42,080 nucleotides of DNA from an uncultured bacterium (GTDB lineage Bacteria; Cyanobacteriota; Vampirovibrionia; Gastranaerophilales; Gastranaerophilaceae). Location: positions 1-42,080 of the forward strand of contig USOK01000001.1 in the NCBI GenBank assembly GCA_900556295.1, read 5' to 3'. The notes under the pieces were generated by a model. That model ran no database searches and was not told the origin of the DNA. It worked only from the letters and a program-made list of their open reading frames with translations. Of this stretch, positions 14,670 to 23,399 are shown one piece after another; position 1 is the stretch's first letter; every line of letters begins with the position of its first letter. The translations under genes and the position numbers were made by a program.

Positions 14670-15692
14670 CTAGTTTTTATATTTTTTCGGTCTGTCTTTT
14701 CGCCAAATTGCTATCCAATTAACTTGTGGATTTGCCCTCTGCTCTGTGTTATAGCAGGTTATAACTATACGAGTTGCTTCTTTTCCCCAGTAACAATAAG
14801 AAGAGTCATCCCCGTTTACATCTCCCGAATAATGAAATGTTCTCATTGATGGCAAAAAAGCAAGCAAATCCTCCATCGTATAAGTATCCGGAGGATAAAC
14901 ATACGTGGTTGTTCCGACATTGTATCCGCTTAAAATTTGCATATTATCGAAAGTATGAATTGTTTCGTTGGTTATAATTTCCGAAATATTGTGATTGTGT
15001 TCTTTTTTAGCATATGGAATTAAGTTATCTTCAGGCACAAGACCGTTTTCATCCAAAACAAGAACGTTATTTTTATCGTTTCCTGCATGAAAACCATCTA
15101 ATAAATCGGCATTAAGGTTTTCATTTTTTATTCCGTTTGAAACAGGAATTTGGTTTTCTTCATTCCCTGCGTGGTAGCCGTCTGTTTTATCCGCATCAAT
15201 TAATCTGTAATGAGCATTTACGTCTTTGTTGTGGTTGTTTTCCAAATAATCAAAAGAAACTATGCTTACATTAGAATCAATAATTAACTGTCTGTCTTCT
15301 AAATTTTCAACTTCCAACACAACTTTTATGTAAAAATCTCTGGTTGAACCTTCTTCTTCAATCGGTTTGTAGCTTTCAGGAAGTCTGCCTATGGCAAATA
15401 AGTTTTTATTGGAGTCAAATATTCCGACCTCTCTGATATAATAACCTCCGCTATCAGATGGAATTGCACACTCTACGATTAATCGGTTTTCATAATCAGT
15501 ATCAACGTATATTTTAGAAATATTCCCTCGATATGTTTCATTGATTAAAGATGTTTGAGTAATATCGGGATCATAATATCCGTCACCGCCATCACCTACG
15601 GCAAATGTCGTTAAATGTAACGGTGTGCTCATTGCATAAGACCGAGTGATACTTCCTTTTCCGCTATTTGTAAGTAATGTATAAAAATCCAT
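14670..15692 (-). CDS. Collar-type tail fibre (P2 gpH N-terminal family)
   Basis: The product is 340 residues from ATG 15692, which has AAAAGGAG 5 bases upstream. The N-terminal 150 residues match the tail-collar fibre domain (FYTLLTNSGKGSI, LTTFAVGDGGDGYYDPD, GGYYIREVGIFDSNKNLFAIG) that attaches P2-type fibres to the baseplate. Two short ADLLDGFHAGN-like repeats follow near 185-225, typical of fibre shafts. The C-terminus is a possible tip domain. It lies directly after gpI and before the discoidin fibre, as in P2-like phages. Confidence 0.85.
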   Translation of the reverse strand: MDFYTLLTNSGKGSITRSYAMSTPLHLTTFAVGDGGDGYYDPDITQTSLINETYRGNISKIYVDTDYENRLIVECAIPSDSGGYYIREVGIFDSNKNLFAIGRLPESYKPIEEEGSTRDFYIKVVLEVENLEDRQLIIDSNVSIVSFDYLENNHNKDVNAHYRLIDADKTDGYHAGNEENQIPVSNGIKNENLNADLLDGFHAGNDKNNVLVLDENGLVPEDNLIPYAKKEHNHNISEIITNETIHTFDNMQILSGYNVGTTTYVYPPDTYTMEDLLAFLPSMRTFHYSGDVNGDDSSYCYWGKEATRIVITCYNTEQRANPQVNWIAIWRKDRPKKYKN

Positions 15693-15703
15693 ATTGCTCC
15701 TTT

Positions 15704-16372
15704 TTATCCAAACGCCCAAACGCAATCATCAAATTCTGATTCATCCCACAGGGCAAGTGGTAATTTTCTTGTTTCATCTTCAGATTTAATCCAATATTCT
15801 TCATCCCAATTGCTTTCATCCCAAACAAGTGTTTTTTGAAACGGATAAATTGTTGTGCATTCTCCTGAAAGACTTGTCATTTTGTGTTTGTAATTTCCGA
15901 CATTAGCAGGCATCCCAATATTTAATTTTGCAAGATGAGAACGAACATTTTTATACTCGTTGATTAAATCTTCTAATTTTTCAATAAGTTCAAAATCCAG
16001 ACCTTTAGTGACAAAATCAATATCTACCATAAATGTAAACGGTTCGCCACCCGTTTCAAACCATTCCTTAATCTTGCCTTCAAGTCCGAACATATCAAAT
16101 ATTTTTTGTAAGGCATATTTTGTACCTTTATACCTATGAACCTCAATAGAGCGTTTTATCAAATCTCTTTTTTCGTCATCATTTCTGCATTGTAACCACC
16201 CTTCATTGCCTGTTATATGGTACTGTTCTGCTAAATGCGGCAACGCATCCGATGGTAAATTGTCAATGATAGTAACTAACAAAACATCAAGGTCTAATTT
16301 TGAAAATCGTTCTTCGCAGATTTCATCAAATATTTTTAAATTAATATCGTTTATAGGGGCTAAATCACTCAT
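15704..16372 (-). CDS. Tail protein I (P2 gpI family)
   Basis: This 222-residue protein has the gpI pattern: LDVLLVTIIDNLPSDALPHLAEQYHITGNEGW, then RDLIKRSIEVHRYKGTKYALQKIFDMFG. It forms part of the baseplate wedge and links to the fibres. The C-terminus adds a tail with repeated WDES motifs (VWDESNWDEEYW, LWDESEFDD). The start at 16372 is preferred since AGGAGG lies 8 bases upstream; the ATG six bases earlier is too close. It overlaps gpJ by 8 bases. Confidence 0.9.
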   Translation of the reverse strand: MSDLAPINDINLKIFDEICEERFSKLDLDVLLVTIIDNLPSDALPHLAEQYHITGNEGWLQCRNDDEKRDLIKRSIEVHRYKGTKYALQKIFDMFGLEGKIKEWFETGGEPFTFMVDIDFVTKGLDFELIEKLEDLINEYKNVRSHLAKLNIGMPANVGNYKHKMTSLSGECTTIYPFQKTLVWDESNWDEEYWIKSEDETRKLPLALWDESEFDDCVWAFG

Positions 16373-17474
16373 CAGCATAACCTCCTATTTTGACATCGTA
16401 ATCAACCAAATTCGCCCATTGGTATTTTTCAATATCTATGTTTTCAGGTGTTAGAGAAAGAACATCATACACTCCGTAAATGCTGCTTAAAACATTTTTA
16501 ATTTGTGTTTTAACCACATTTTTGCCTAATTTTTGAGCTAATGTTTTCTTGTATTCTTGCAGTTTGGATTCAAGAGTTGTTTGAACACTTGTAATATCTG
16601 CATCCTGATAAAGTAAAATCTCTGCTTTAATAGAGAAATCTATTTTTTCAGGAGATAAAACCTGTACATAGTCGGTTAATGGTCTAATACCGTCTTTTTC
16701 ATAGTATTTGCGAACAATTTCCAAAACTTCTTCGGTTGGGTTTCCGTTTTCAGTCAAAGGATAAATATTAACCACTCCGGGAGATGGAGATAATATTTCA
16801 ACATCAGTTATTGATTGATGTGCAGATAATGTATGGTAGCGATATGCTCCACGACTTCCTGCGTTTGAAAACTTTTCGGGAGCTTGTCTGATTCTTTCTC
16901 TTAAATTATCAGCTTCTTCATCATCTGCTCCACCTGAAGATATTGTGGTATTCTCAACTGATGAAATATAGCTTAACGGTGTTACAAGATTATTAATTGA
17001 GCCGATTATATAATTATTCCCGACAACTCCTGATGTTTCGCAAACAGCCTCAACTGTTACAGAAGTCTCTCCTGTTTTTAATATCACATTTTCTTTTGTT
17101 TGAAATATGCACAGTCCGTCTTTTGTTTCAACTTCACAACATTCGGGTATTTCAAAATCAAAATCCAACGGTTCATCAACAGAGAATTTGAGAGTTGTAA
17201 CAGCACAATTCGCAAGAAGTTTTCTTACACCTAAAGGCTCTCCAATATGTTCAAGAATATCTAATGGTGCATAACTCAATAGGTTTTGTTTTGCAGTTTC
17301 TTGAATTTGCATCCTTAAAATTGATTCTCTATACGCACCCAAGTCAATCATCAATCTTTCAATTTGAGCCGGTTGCAGAACTTTGCCTGATTTTTGCTCA
17401 TAAAGTTCCACCCATTCTTTTGTAATGGTTTCGGGGTTTCTTTCTATAAAATTGGGTTCTGGTAAATTTGTCAT
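16365..17474 (-). CDS. Baseplate protein J
   Basis: This 369-residue protein matches the baseplate J (gp47-like) family: an N-terminal helical region, LLSYAPLDILEHIGEPLGVRKL, a central domain, SSGGADDEEADNLRERIRQAPEKFSNAGSRGAYRYHTLS, and DVEILSPSPGVVNIYPLTENG. It builds the baseplate wedge of contractile tails. It begins at an ATGA overlap with the stop of gpW, so it is translationally coupled. Length agrees with the family. Confidence 0.93.
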   Translation of the reverse strand: MTNLPEPNFIERNPETITKEWVELYEQKSGKVLQPAQIERLMIDLGAYRESILRMQIQETAKQNLLSYAPLDILEHIGEPLGVRKLLANCAVTTLKFSVDEPLDFDFEIPECCEVETKDGLCIFQTKENVILKTGETSVTVEAVCETSGVVGNNYIIGSINNLVTPLSYISSVENTTISSGGADDEEADNLRERIRQAPEKFSNAGSRGAYRYHTLSAHQSITDVEILSPSPGVVNIYPLTENGNPTEEVLEIVRKYYEKDGIRPLTDYVQVLSPEKIDFSIKAEILLYQDADITSVQTTLESKLQEYKKTLAQKLGKNVVKTQIKNVLSSIYGVYDVLSLTPENIDIEKYQWANLVDYDVKIGGYADE

Positions 17475-17830
17475 AGTGTAACGCTTGTATTTCCTTGTGT
17501 TTTACTACCGTTCAAAGTCCATTCAATTTTGATAATAATTTGTGTCTCATTAATTTCGACCGATACAGAGTCGACAATAATTCTTGTTTCCCATAAAGCC
17601 AACGCATCAATGGTTTCTCTTGTTATATTAGGTATTGCCTCATTTACAGGGTAATCAACATATTTGTATATCTCCGAGCCAAATGTCGGTCTTAACGGAA
17701 CAGAGCCTTTTCGTGTCGTAAGGATTATCGCTATACATTGGTTAATGTCATCAACTCCTTCTGCGACAGAGCCAATTTTGTTGAGTTTATATTGCCAATC
17801 TATATATGTAATTTCGTTTAAATTTGTCAT
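17471..17830 (-). CDS. Baseplate protein W (gp25 family)
   Basis: This 119-residue protein matches the gp25/gpW family: DINQCIAIILTTRKGSVPLRPTFGSEIYKYVDYP near the start and the WETRIIVDSVSV segment. The conserved R-x-G-x-x-P-x-x-P-x-F-G core is present. It lies at the centre of the baseplate wedge. No ribosome site is visible before the ATG. The gap to gpV is filled by an oppositely oriented gene at 17887-18222, which may have displaced the original upstream sequence. Confidence 0.92.
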   Translation of the reverse strand: MTNLNEITYIDWQYKLNKIGSVAEGVDDINQCIAIILTTRKGSVPLRPTFGSEIYKYVDYPVNEAIPNITRETIDALALWETRIIVDSVSVEINETQIIIKIEWTLNGSKTQGNTSVTL

Positions 17831-17886
17831 GATTGTATTTATTTAAGTTTTTGATTTAATATGTTAATTCCAAAGGAGGAAAGCCT

Positions 17887-18222
17887 ATGTCAACCGAACA
17901 AGAAGCCATAAATGTTATGCTGAATATTTTTAGAAGTGTTGCTGAATTTAAAAATATTAGACTTGAAAAGGATTTAAATTCATTTAACGATGTTCCTATT
18001 ACTGTTGTTGATGCCCTGAGAGATTTGGCTAAAAGTGCCACTGAAGATATCAGTATGGGGCATTTTAACGGATTGGGGTTAAGAACAATTGAAGATTTAA
18101 CTCACGATTATTCTTTGGAATATTTACAAGATTTATTTGTCAGATGTGCAAAAGCTGATTTAAAACACGATTATTTTACCTATTTAGCAGGGTTGTATAT
18201 TATTAAAAAGTATATTGATTAA
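17887..18222 (+). CDS. Unknown helical protein, antisense insertion in tail operon
   Basis: I do not recognise this 111-residue protein. It is predicted helical and acidic, with no membrane span. The ATG stands behind a strong AAAGGAGG at 7-base spacing. It splits the V-W pair, which is contiguous in P2-type tails. It must have its own promoter, perhaps TTTAAG near 17844 with a TATGTT box near 17862. Its placement marks it as a cargo gene, possibly expressed in the lysogen and acting on the host or on rival phages. Confidence 0.65.
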   Translation: MSTEQEAINVMLNIFRSVAEFKNIRLEKDLNSFNDVPITVVDALRDLAKSATEDISMGHFNGLGLRTIEDLTHDYSLEYLQDLFVRCAKADLKHDYFTYLAGLYIIKKYID

Positions 18223-18227
18223 TAAGG

Positions 18228-18737
18228 TTACATTGTCTGATTCGGACTTGATGTCGGGCTTCCTTGATTTCCTGTGTGAGAATGAGAGTTATAAACATCA
18301 CGCATTGCTTGCATAGAAGATGTTTTATCCGTAATATCTGCCTGAGAAGTGATTCCGTCTGTATTAATCAGCATTCCTGTGTGATTAATGTTGCCGTTTA
18401 AATTGATATTTTCAAAGGTTATAGTCAGGGTATTTGTTTCTTTATCAATATTAATCAGCGAGCTATTCTCTAAATTGAGAGAAATCTGTTTTTCAGAGGT
18501 AACAACGGGAGCATCTTCGGTTGAATAAATTGCTCCGAGAATAACGCCGTCTTCTGAATTTTCATCCATAAGGCAAGCAACTTGTTCGCCAATATCCGGC
18601 ATAACAAAAAATTTGTCTTTCATTGTTTTGCTTTGGATTATCGGTAGCCAGTATGAAGTAGACTCATCATCTGCGAAATTTACTCGTGCTTGTACTGCTG
18701 TAGGATTAATTTGTGATACAATGCCAAACCTTAACAC
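18228..18737 (-). CDS. Baseplate spike protein V
   Basis: This 169-residue protein matches gpV, the spike that pierces the outer cell envelope. It has an N-terminal OB-fold (residues about 1-80, GIVSQINPTAVQARVNFADD, GEQVACLMDENSEDGVILGAIYS), a beta-helix with LTITFENINLNGNINHTG, and a C-terminal HSH motif (NSHSHTGNQGS) that binds iron at the tip in P2. The start is GTG at 18737, behind GAGG, overlapping the D gene stop. The membrane-piercing tip suggests a host with an outer membrane, though the family is not exclusive to such hosts. Confidence 0.92.
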   Translation of the reverse strand: MLRFGIVSQINPTAVQARVNFADDESTSYWLPIIQSKTMKDKFFVMPDIGEQVACLMDENSEDGVILGAIYSTEDAPVVTSEKQISLNLENSSLINIDKETNTLTITFENINLNGNINHTGMLINTDGITSQADITDKTSSMQAMRDVYNSHSHTGNQGSPTSSPNQTM

Positions 18738-19699
18738 GATTCTACCTCACAACTTGTTGTATAACCGCTCGCTCTGTCAAATCTGTGTCGTGCTTGTTTT
18801 ATATGATATTTACCCGAAAAATGTCCGACACCTTTTAATTCAATATTGAGTCCTGCTATCAAATACGGATTCCCAACAAAATCAAGAGTCCCTTCAATTT
18901 TTGTGTCAGCCGTTCCAAGTGCTGCGTTGGCTTTTACAATAGCCTGTTTTCTATCGGTACATCTTGCATTGATTTTTAATGTATCGCCCTTAACAACACT
19001 TTCGTTGCGTGCTGTTGCTTTGACGGTTTTCTTTTTCTTTGGGTCGAAGTATGAAACCTGAACAGCTTTGTATTTTTGGCTTGTTTTTTCTCTTAAATTT
19101 ATATGAGTTAGGTCTGATTTATAAAAAATCTGTGTAGATTTTGCACCTTTGAGCTTTGAAACATCATAAAATACAAGATTATTTTCGGCTATTTTAAAGA
19201 TATATCCATATTGCTCCGCAAGTTTTGTGAGGAATGACAAATCTCGTTCTCTGTTTTGAGTTATTCTGTCAACTCGTATATCTGAAATCTCTCCAACCAA
19301 TGTGTAACCATGTTTATCGGCAATCTCTTTTGCAATTTGTTTAAGCGTTTTATTTTCATACCCTTGAGAATTCTTTTGTCGCAATGGCTTTTTAATCCCT
19401 GTTGCAAGACCTTTTACAGTTATTACATCGGGTGGTGTATCGTATTCTAATTCATCAATCTCGAAAACCCCGCAGTTTAATAGCTTTTCTGCCTCATATC
19501 CGATATACGCACGAAGACAATCGCCTTTGCTTGGTATCCATGCACCTTGCCAAAGTTTTTCGGAATCTTCAAATGAGATTAGCAGCTCGTCAGATTCCCC
19601 ATGTTCAACATCTATATATTCGATAGATGTAACATAGGGAGAAACGTCTTTTGTAATATTTTTCTTGTCGTAAAATAGTTCAAAAATTGGGACTAGCAT
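18731..19699 (-). CDS. Tail hub protein D (late control D family)
   Basis: This 322-residue protein matches the P2 gpD family, structurally like gp27 and VgrG, and forms the hub between the tube and the spike. Seen: VPIFELFYDKKNITKDVSPYV, ITQNRERDLSFLTKLAEQYGYIFKI, and a C-terminal HFSGKYHIKQARHRFD-like segment. The ATG at 19699 forms a TAATG overlap with the X gene stop; a TTG four codons earlier is less likely. Length agrees with the family. Confidence 0.92.
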   Translation of the reverse strand: MLVPIFELFYDKKNITKDVSPYVTSIEYIDVEHGESDELLISFEDSEKLWQGAWIPSKGDCLRAYIGYEAEKLLNCGVFEIDELEYDTPPDVITVKGLATGIKKPLRQKNSQGYENKTLKQIAKEIADKHGYTLVGEISDIRVDRITQNRERDLSFLTKLAEQYGYIFKIAENNLVFYDVSKLKGAKSTQIFYKSDLTHINLREKTSQKYKAVQVSYFDPKKKKTVKATARNESVVKGDTLKINARCTDRKQAIVKANAALGTADTKIEGTLDFVGNPYLIAGLNIELKGVGHFSGKYHIKQARHRFDRASGYTTSCEVESC

Positions 19700-19914
19700 T
19701 ATTTTTTCCAAGGTGGGGTTTCAAACTTTATTGTTTCGGATTCTTCTAAAACAGGGATTTTTAGTTTTATGCCTGAATCTAAGAGGGGTGTAACTTTAAC
19801 TTCAGGGTTTGCTTTTATTATTTCTTCATACAGTGCAGGGTTTTTATAGTATTTGTATGCGATTAAATCCCATCTGTCATTGTCTTTGGTTATGTAAGAA
19901 TAATATTCAGTCAT
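19699..19914 (-). CDS. Tail protein X
   Basis: This 71-residue LysM-like protein matches the tail X family: YSYITKDNDRWDLIAYKYYKNPALYEEIIKANPE and LKIPVL. In Mu and P2 relatives it helps assemble the hub, perhaps by touching peptidoglycan. It is coupled to D through a TAATG overlap. Confidence 0.9.
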   Translation of the reverse strand: MTEYYSYITKDNDRWDLIAYKYYKNPALYEEIIKANPEVKVTPLLDSGIKLKIPVLEESETIKFETPPWKK

Positions 19915-19921
19915 TCTTTAC

Positions 19922-20344
19922 TCACGCCTTTTTCTTAAATCCTTTTTCGGTTTCATCTTCTTCGGGAATTTTTCCTGTATATTCTCTAAGTCGGAGTTCA
20001 ACTTGTATTGAAAGTAAATCGCCTTCTGCCGAGGCTTGTTCTGTTGTTTTGCCAATTTCTTCTATTACAAAGACTCCGACATATTCGCCATTTCCTTTAA
20101 TAAACTTAAGAGGTTCTGCTTTGTCAGCAACTTCAACTAAGGCTTTTAATTCGTTTTCGGGAACACAAAATGTCCTATGAAAGTTCAGCTTTATATTCTC
20201 CTCTTGAAGATTTTTCCCCAAGAATTGTAAGATTGGTTTGTTTTCTATCCTTTCATGTTGAGCATAGTTGTAGGATACGGTTTCATTTAAACCGTTAAAG
20301 TATGTTATCAATTCAAATTTTATATTTCCAAGTTGAGCAAACAT
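19922..20344 (-). CDS. Tail protein U
   Basis: This 140-residue protein matches the P2 gpU family: MFAQLGNIKFELITYFNGL, YAQHERIENKPILQFLGKNLQE, and IKGNGEYVGVFVIEEIGKTTEQASAEGDLLSIQVELRLREY. It acts at the tail tip during assembly. It begins 4 bases after the tape measure stop. The ribosome site is weak, so coupling with the upstream gene is likely. Confidence 0.92.
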   Translation of the reverse strand: MFAQLGNIKFELITYFNGLNETVSYNYAQHERIENKPILQFLGKNLQEENIKLNFHRTFCVPENELKALVEVADKAEPLKFIKGNGEYVGVFVIEEIGKTTEQASAEGDLLSIQVELRLREYTGKIPEEDETEKGFKKKA

Positions 20345-20347
20345 ATT

Positions 20348-22798
20348 TTAGTACGCAACTCTTTCTTTACGTTCTAATTCTCTTCTGAAAATCGCAACAA
20401 CTTCATCTTTGTGCTTTTTCAAAAGTTGTGAGAATTCTTCTTTTGTTGTTCCGTTTGGCATTGTTATTGTCGGGGAGTAGGTAATTACCAATTGAGTTCC
20501 TCCACTGATACCAAGTTTGTTTTTATTAGCACCCATACCTGTTGTCATAAGTCCTAAAGACTTATTCATTGCTTTAATAAGTGGAGCGGGTTTCATAGTG
20601 GATGCAATTGTTTCAACGATTTTTAATTTGTTTAAATCTTTTAACGGCCCGACTTTAGCAGGGGAGTGAGGCAAGTGGTCTCGGATAATTTGGGCGTGCT
20701 TTCCGATTGCTTCTTTGGTTTTTCCGAGTTTGGAAAGGATTCCGTTTGCAAGCATATCGCCGATTTTCTTGCCAAACTCAAACACTTTAGTTATGAGTTC
20801 AACAATTTTCACAATAATATTTGCAATGGCTTTACCGAATTTTACACCCATATTTTCGGCAGCTCCTCCTGTATCTTCAACGGGCTTAATCAGCTTTTTA
20901 AACCAGTCAATTATTGCTTTTATAGGTTTTAATATTGGCTCTATTGCTGTTCCAATTCTTTTAACTAACGGCATCAAAGGTTGTAAACCTTCTTTTAATC
21001 CTTGCCACATACCTTTAAAGAATGCTGTAATTGGTTTCCAATATTTGTATATCACTAATGCAACTGCTCCAATTGCAAGTGCTATCCATCCAAGAGGCGA
21101 AGTCAGAAGTGTAACGGAAAATGCTCTGAAAGCTATTATTGCTCTTGATATCATACTTGGGAAACCTAAAAAGGCTGTTTTTATTCCGTTTAATCCGAGC
21201 ATAATATTTGTTGGGATTGATTTTATTGAAGTCATTGCCCAAGTTTTCATAGCAACTGTTGATTTTGCAATATTGCTTGGAAGTTCTTTAAACGAAGTAA
21301 TTAAACCTGCTCTCAAATTGTTGTCTATTCTTCTAATATCTGACATTAAACCACCTTTAAGACTAAAAGCTGAAGCAAGCCCTAATTTATCCCCACTCTG
21401 TTTGATTTTGTAACCAAATGTCAGATTGTGAGCGGTGGAATTTAAACCGATAAAATTCAACAGTTTAATTCCGTTTTGTACCAAAGCAGGGGTTAAATCT
21501 CTTGCCACACTCAAAAATGCTCCGTATCCTTTAACGAGTTTACCGACAAGAATTGTTGCAGTTCCAAGAGTAGTCAACACAACTCCTGCTCCTATCGTGC
21601 CGATTATTGCCGTAAATATTCCTTTTTGCAATAATGGATTTTTATTTATAGCAGTAAGTAATTGATTGATTTTTTCGATAGGTTTGTGTAGATGAGGAAA
21701 AACAAGCTCTTTCATATTAATTTTTAAGAGTTTAAATTGCTCGTTTGTGGTTTCCATCATGTGGTTAAAGTCTTCATCCATAATGCCATCTGCACCGAGA
21801 GCAGATGCTTTAATTCTTCGGTACTCATCGAGGTTTTGCATCATAGGTTTTAAGAAGTTTAAGTCTGTTTTATTCCTAAAGATTTCTGAAACTTTAAACA
21901 CATCCCCGCCTGTAAGATGATTAATTAACATAACCATCTCTTCAATAGGGTCTTTATTTTCAGTAATTACCCGATTTAAGAATTGTGGTAAATCAACTCC
22001 ATACAGTTCTTTAAACCTGTTAACAGCCATTGGAGATGTTATTGCTTGCAAGAAACTTTCAAAGTTTGTAGCAGCTTCGGCAGCACTTCCTGCACCTTTC
22101 ATTGCGACTTGTAGAGCAGCACCAAGTTGAGAAACGGCAGGAACTCCTCTCATTCCGAGCATACTTGCTCCTGCCGTTAAACTTGGAAAGGCGGCAGACA
22201 TATCTTTCAACTCAAATCTTCCTTCTTTTCCGGCTTGAGCCAAAATGTCCATTGTTTTACCTAAATCATCAACATTAACTTTTAAGTTATCTGTAACAGC
22301 AAACGCAGTTTTAGATATATCTACAATTTCGGCTTGTGCTGCCGTTGCAGTTCGACCGATTACATTCATGTAGTCTAGTGCTTTTTCAGGGGCAATACCT
22401 GATGCTACAAGAACATTCAAACCTTCTGCAATTTCACTTCTGAATTGGTTTGTGTGCCTTGAGATTGAACCTAATCTTTCATCCATTTCTTTTAGTTGTT
22501 CTGCGGATAACTGACCGACATTTCCTAATTCTCGGAGTTGATGCTCCAAAGCAAATGCTTCCGGGATAGCTTGAGGAATACCCAATTTATATGCAAGTCC
22601 TCCTCCTGCTGCTGTTAATCCTGCACCGAGTTTTACCATATTCGCTCCAAGTTTGTCCAACATATCGGAAGTTTGTTGGATTTTGTTTTGGAGTTTTGAA
22701 AATTCCTCATTAGATTTTGTAACGGCATCTCTTATTACCTTTGACATTTTGTCGAAGGCAACAAGGGTTAATGATACTTTCAGCATACTGTCGAGCAT
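20348..22798 (-). CDS. Tail tape measure protein
   Basis: This 816-residue protein sets tail length and is ejected with DNA. It has an N-terminal coiled coil, a TP901-type core (residues about 75-330: FALEHQLRELGNVG, VDISKTAFAVTDNLK, SAAFPSLTAGASMLGM) and hydrophobic segments near 395-430 and 565-590 (GWIALAIGAVALVIYKYW) that may cross the host membrane. The end has a HSPAKVGPL motif seen in many tape measures. The ATG follows GAGG and overlaps the end of the frameshifted chaperone. Confidence 0.93.
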   Translation of the reverse strand: MLDSMLKVSLTLVAFDKMSKVIRDAVTKSNEEFSKLQNKIQQTSDMLDKLGANMVKLGAGLTAAGGGLAYKLGIPQAIPEAFALEHQLRELGNVGQLSAEQLKEMDERLGSISRHTNQFRSEIAEGLNVLVASGIAPEKALDYMNVIGRTATAAQAEIVDISKTAFAVTDNLKVNVDDLGKTMDILAQAGKEGRFELKDMSAAFPSLTAGASMLGMRGVPAVSQLGAALQVAMKGAGSAAEAATNFESFLQAITSPMAVNRFKELYGVDLPQFLNRVITENKDPIEEMVMLINHLTGGDVFKVSEIFRNKTDLNFLKPMMQNLDEYRRIKASALGADGIMDEDFNHMMETTNEQFKLLKINMKELVFPHLHKPIEKINQLLTAINKNPLLQKGIFTAIIGTIGAGVVLTTLGTATILVGKLVKGYGAFLSVARDLTPALVQNGIKLLNFIGLNSTAHNLTFGYKIKQSGDKLGLASAFSLKGGLMSDIRRIDNNLRAGLITSFKELPSNIAKSTVAMKTWAMTSIKSIPTNIMLGLNGIKTAFLGFPSMISRAIIAFRAFSVTLLTSPLGWIALAIGAVALVIYKYWKPITAFFKGMWQGLKEGLQPLMPLVKRIGTAIEPILKPIKAIIDWFKKLIKPVEDTGGAAENMGVKFGKAIANIIVKIVELITKVFEFGKKIGDMLANGILSKLGKTKEAIGKHAQIIRDHLPHSPAKVGPLKDLNKLKIVETIASTMKPAPLIKAMNKSLGLMTTGMGANKNKLGISGGTQLVITYSPTITMPNGTTKEEFSQLLKKHKDEVVAIFRRELERKERVAY

Positions 22799-23255
22799 TG
22801 TTCCTCAATTTCCGTATTTTGATTATTCGTGTACTTAATTGCCTCTTTGCACCAATATATGATTTGAGGAATGGACATTTTTCCGATCTCGGAATACTGC
22901 CACCCTGTGATTTTGCATAAATGAATTATTGATTGAGCATCAGGTAATGCATCTATGCAACCATCTGTTCGATTTCTTTCTGTGTAGGTTTGATTGTTTC
23001 CTTCACTTCTGTAGCTTTCGCCTCTGTAAACTTTCCCGACATTTCAGCCTGAAGAGCTATTACATCTTCCAAGTCAAGTGCCAATATATCTTCGTAAACT
23101 AACTTCTGTCCGTCAATTTCGGCAAGTTCGGCAATAAGAGCGTAAGGGATTTCCTCTGATGATTTTGCTTTTTGTTGTGCTTGCAGTAAATCGTAACCTT
23201 TTCCTTTGTGAAGCACAGCAATTTTACCGGAGGGTAGGGTAAGTGTTTTTGACAT
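22780..23255 (-). CDS. Tail assembly chaperone, -1 frameshift long form (E-E')
   Basis: A -1 shift at GGGAAAG extends the chaperone from 75 residues in frame 0 by 83 residues in the -1 frame. That frame is open without stops through YTERNRTDGCIDALPDAQ and on to IIHLCKITGWQYSEIGKMS, PQIIYWCKEAI and a TGA at 22780-22782, just inside the tape measure gene. The segment WQYSEIGKMSIPQIIYW resembles the P2 E-prime part. Total about 158 residues. Minus-one frameshifting here is a known conserved feature of phage tails; the exact ratio cannot be seen. Confidence 0.85.
22953..23255 (-). CDS. Tail assembly chaperone, short form (E / gp41-like)
   Basis: The product is 100 residues from ATG 23255, 10 bases after AAGGAG. 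It is Mu gp41/P2 gpE-like: KTLTLPSGKIAVLHKGKGYDLLQAQQKA, then IPYALIAELAEIDGQKLVYEDILALDLEDVIALQAEMSG. It binds the tape measure during tube polymerisation. The gene holds a GGGAAAG slip site at codons 73-75 and lies just upstream of the tape measure, as expected for this class. Confidence 0.85.
   Translation of the reverse strand: MSKTLTLPSGKIAVLHKGKGYDLLQAQQKAKSSEEIPYALIAELAEIDGQKLVYEDILALDLEDVIALQAEMSGKFTEAKATEVKETIKPTQKEIEQMVA
23031..23037 (-). other. Programmed -1 frameshift slip site GGGAAAG
   Basis: On the minus strand the frame-0 codons read TCG GGA AAG, giving the heptamer G-GGA-AAG in the correct X-XXY-YYZ phase. This is the same heptamer used by phage lambda G-GT. After the slip the new frame stays open to 22782. 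Confidence 0.88.
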
Positions 23256-23399
23256 AAATTTCATTCTCCTTAATTTTTTGTATTTGAGTTGTATTTTTAT
23301 ACCGTTCAAAAAGTGTTCAAAAACCGTTCTGTTGAATTTTACTGTCGGGGTTGGTATAAATTATCATCCGAAGTAGTTTTATCCCTCTTAAAATCGATT

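Noticed and set aside
20715..21413. A 232-codon open frame on the plus strand
   Set aside because: It lies wholly opposite the tape measure gene, lacks a ribosome site and mirrors its hydrophobic pattern, so it is a shadow frame.
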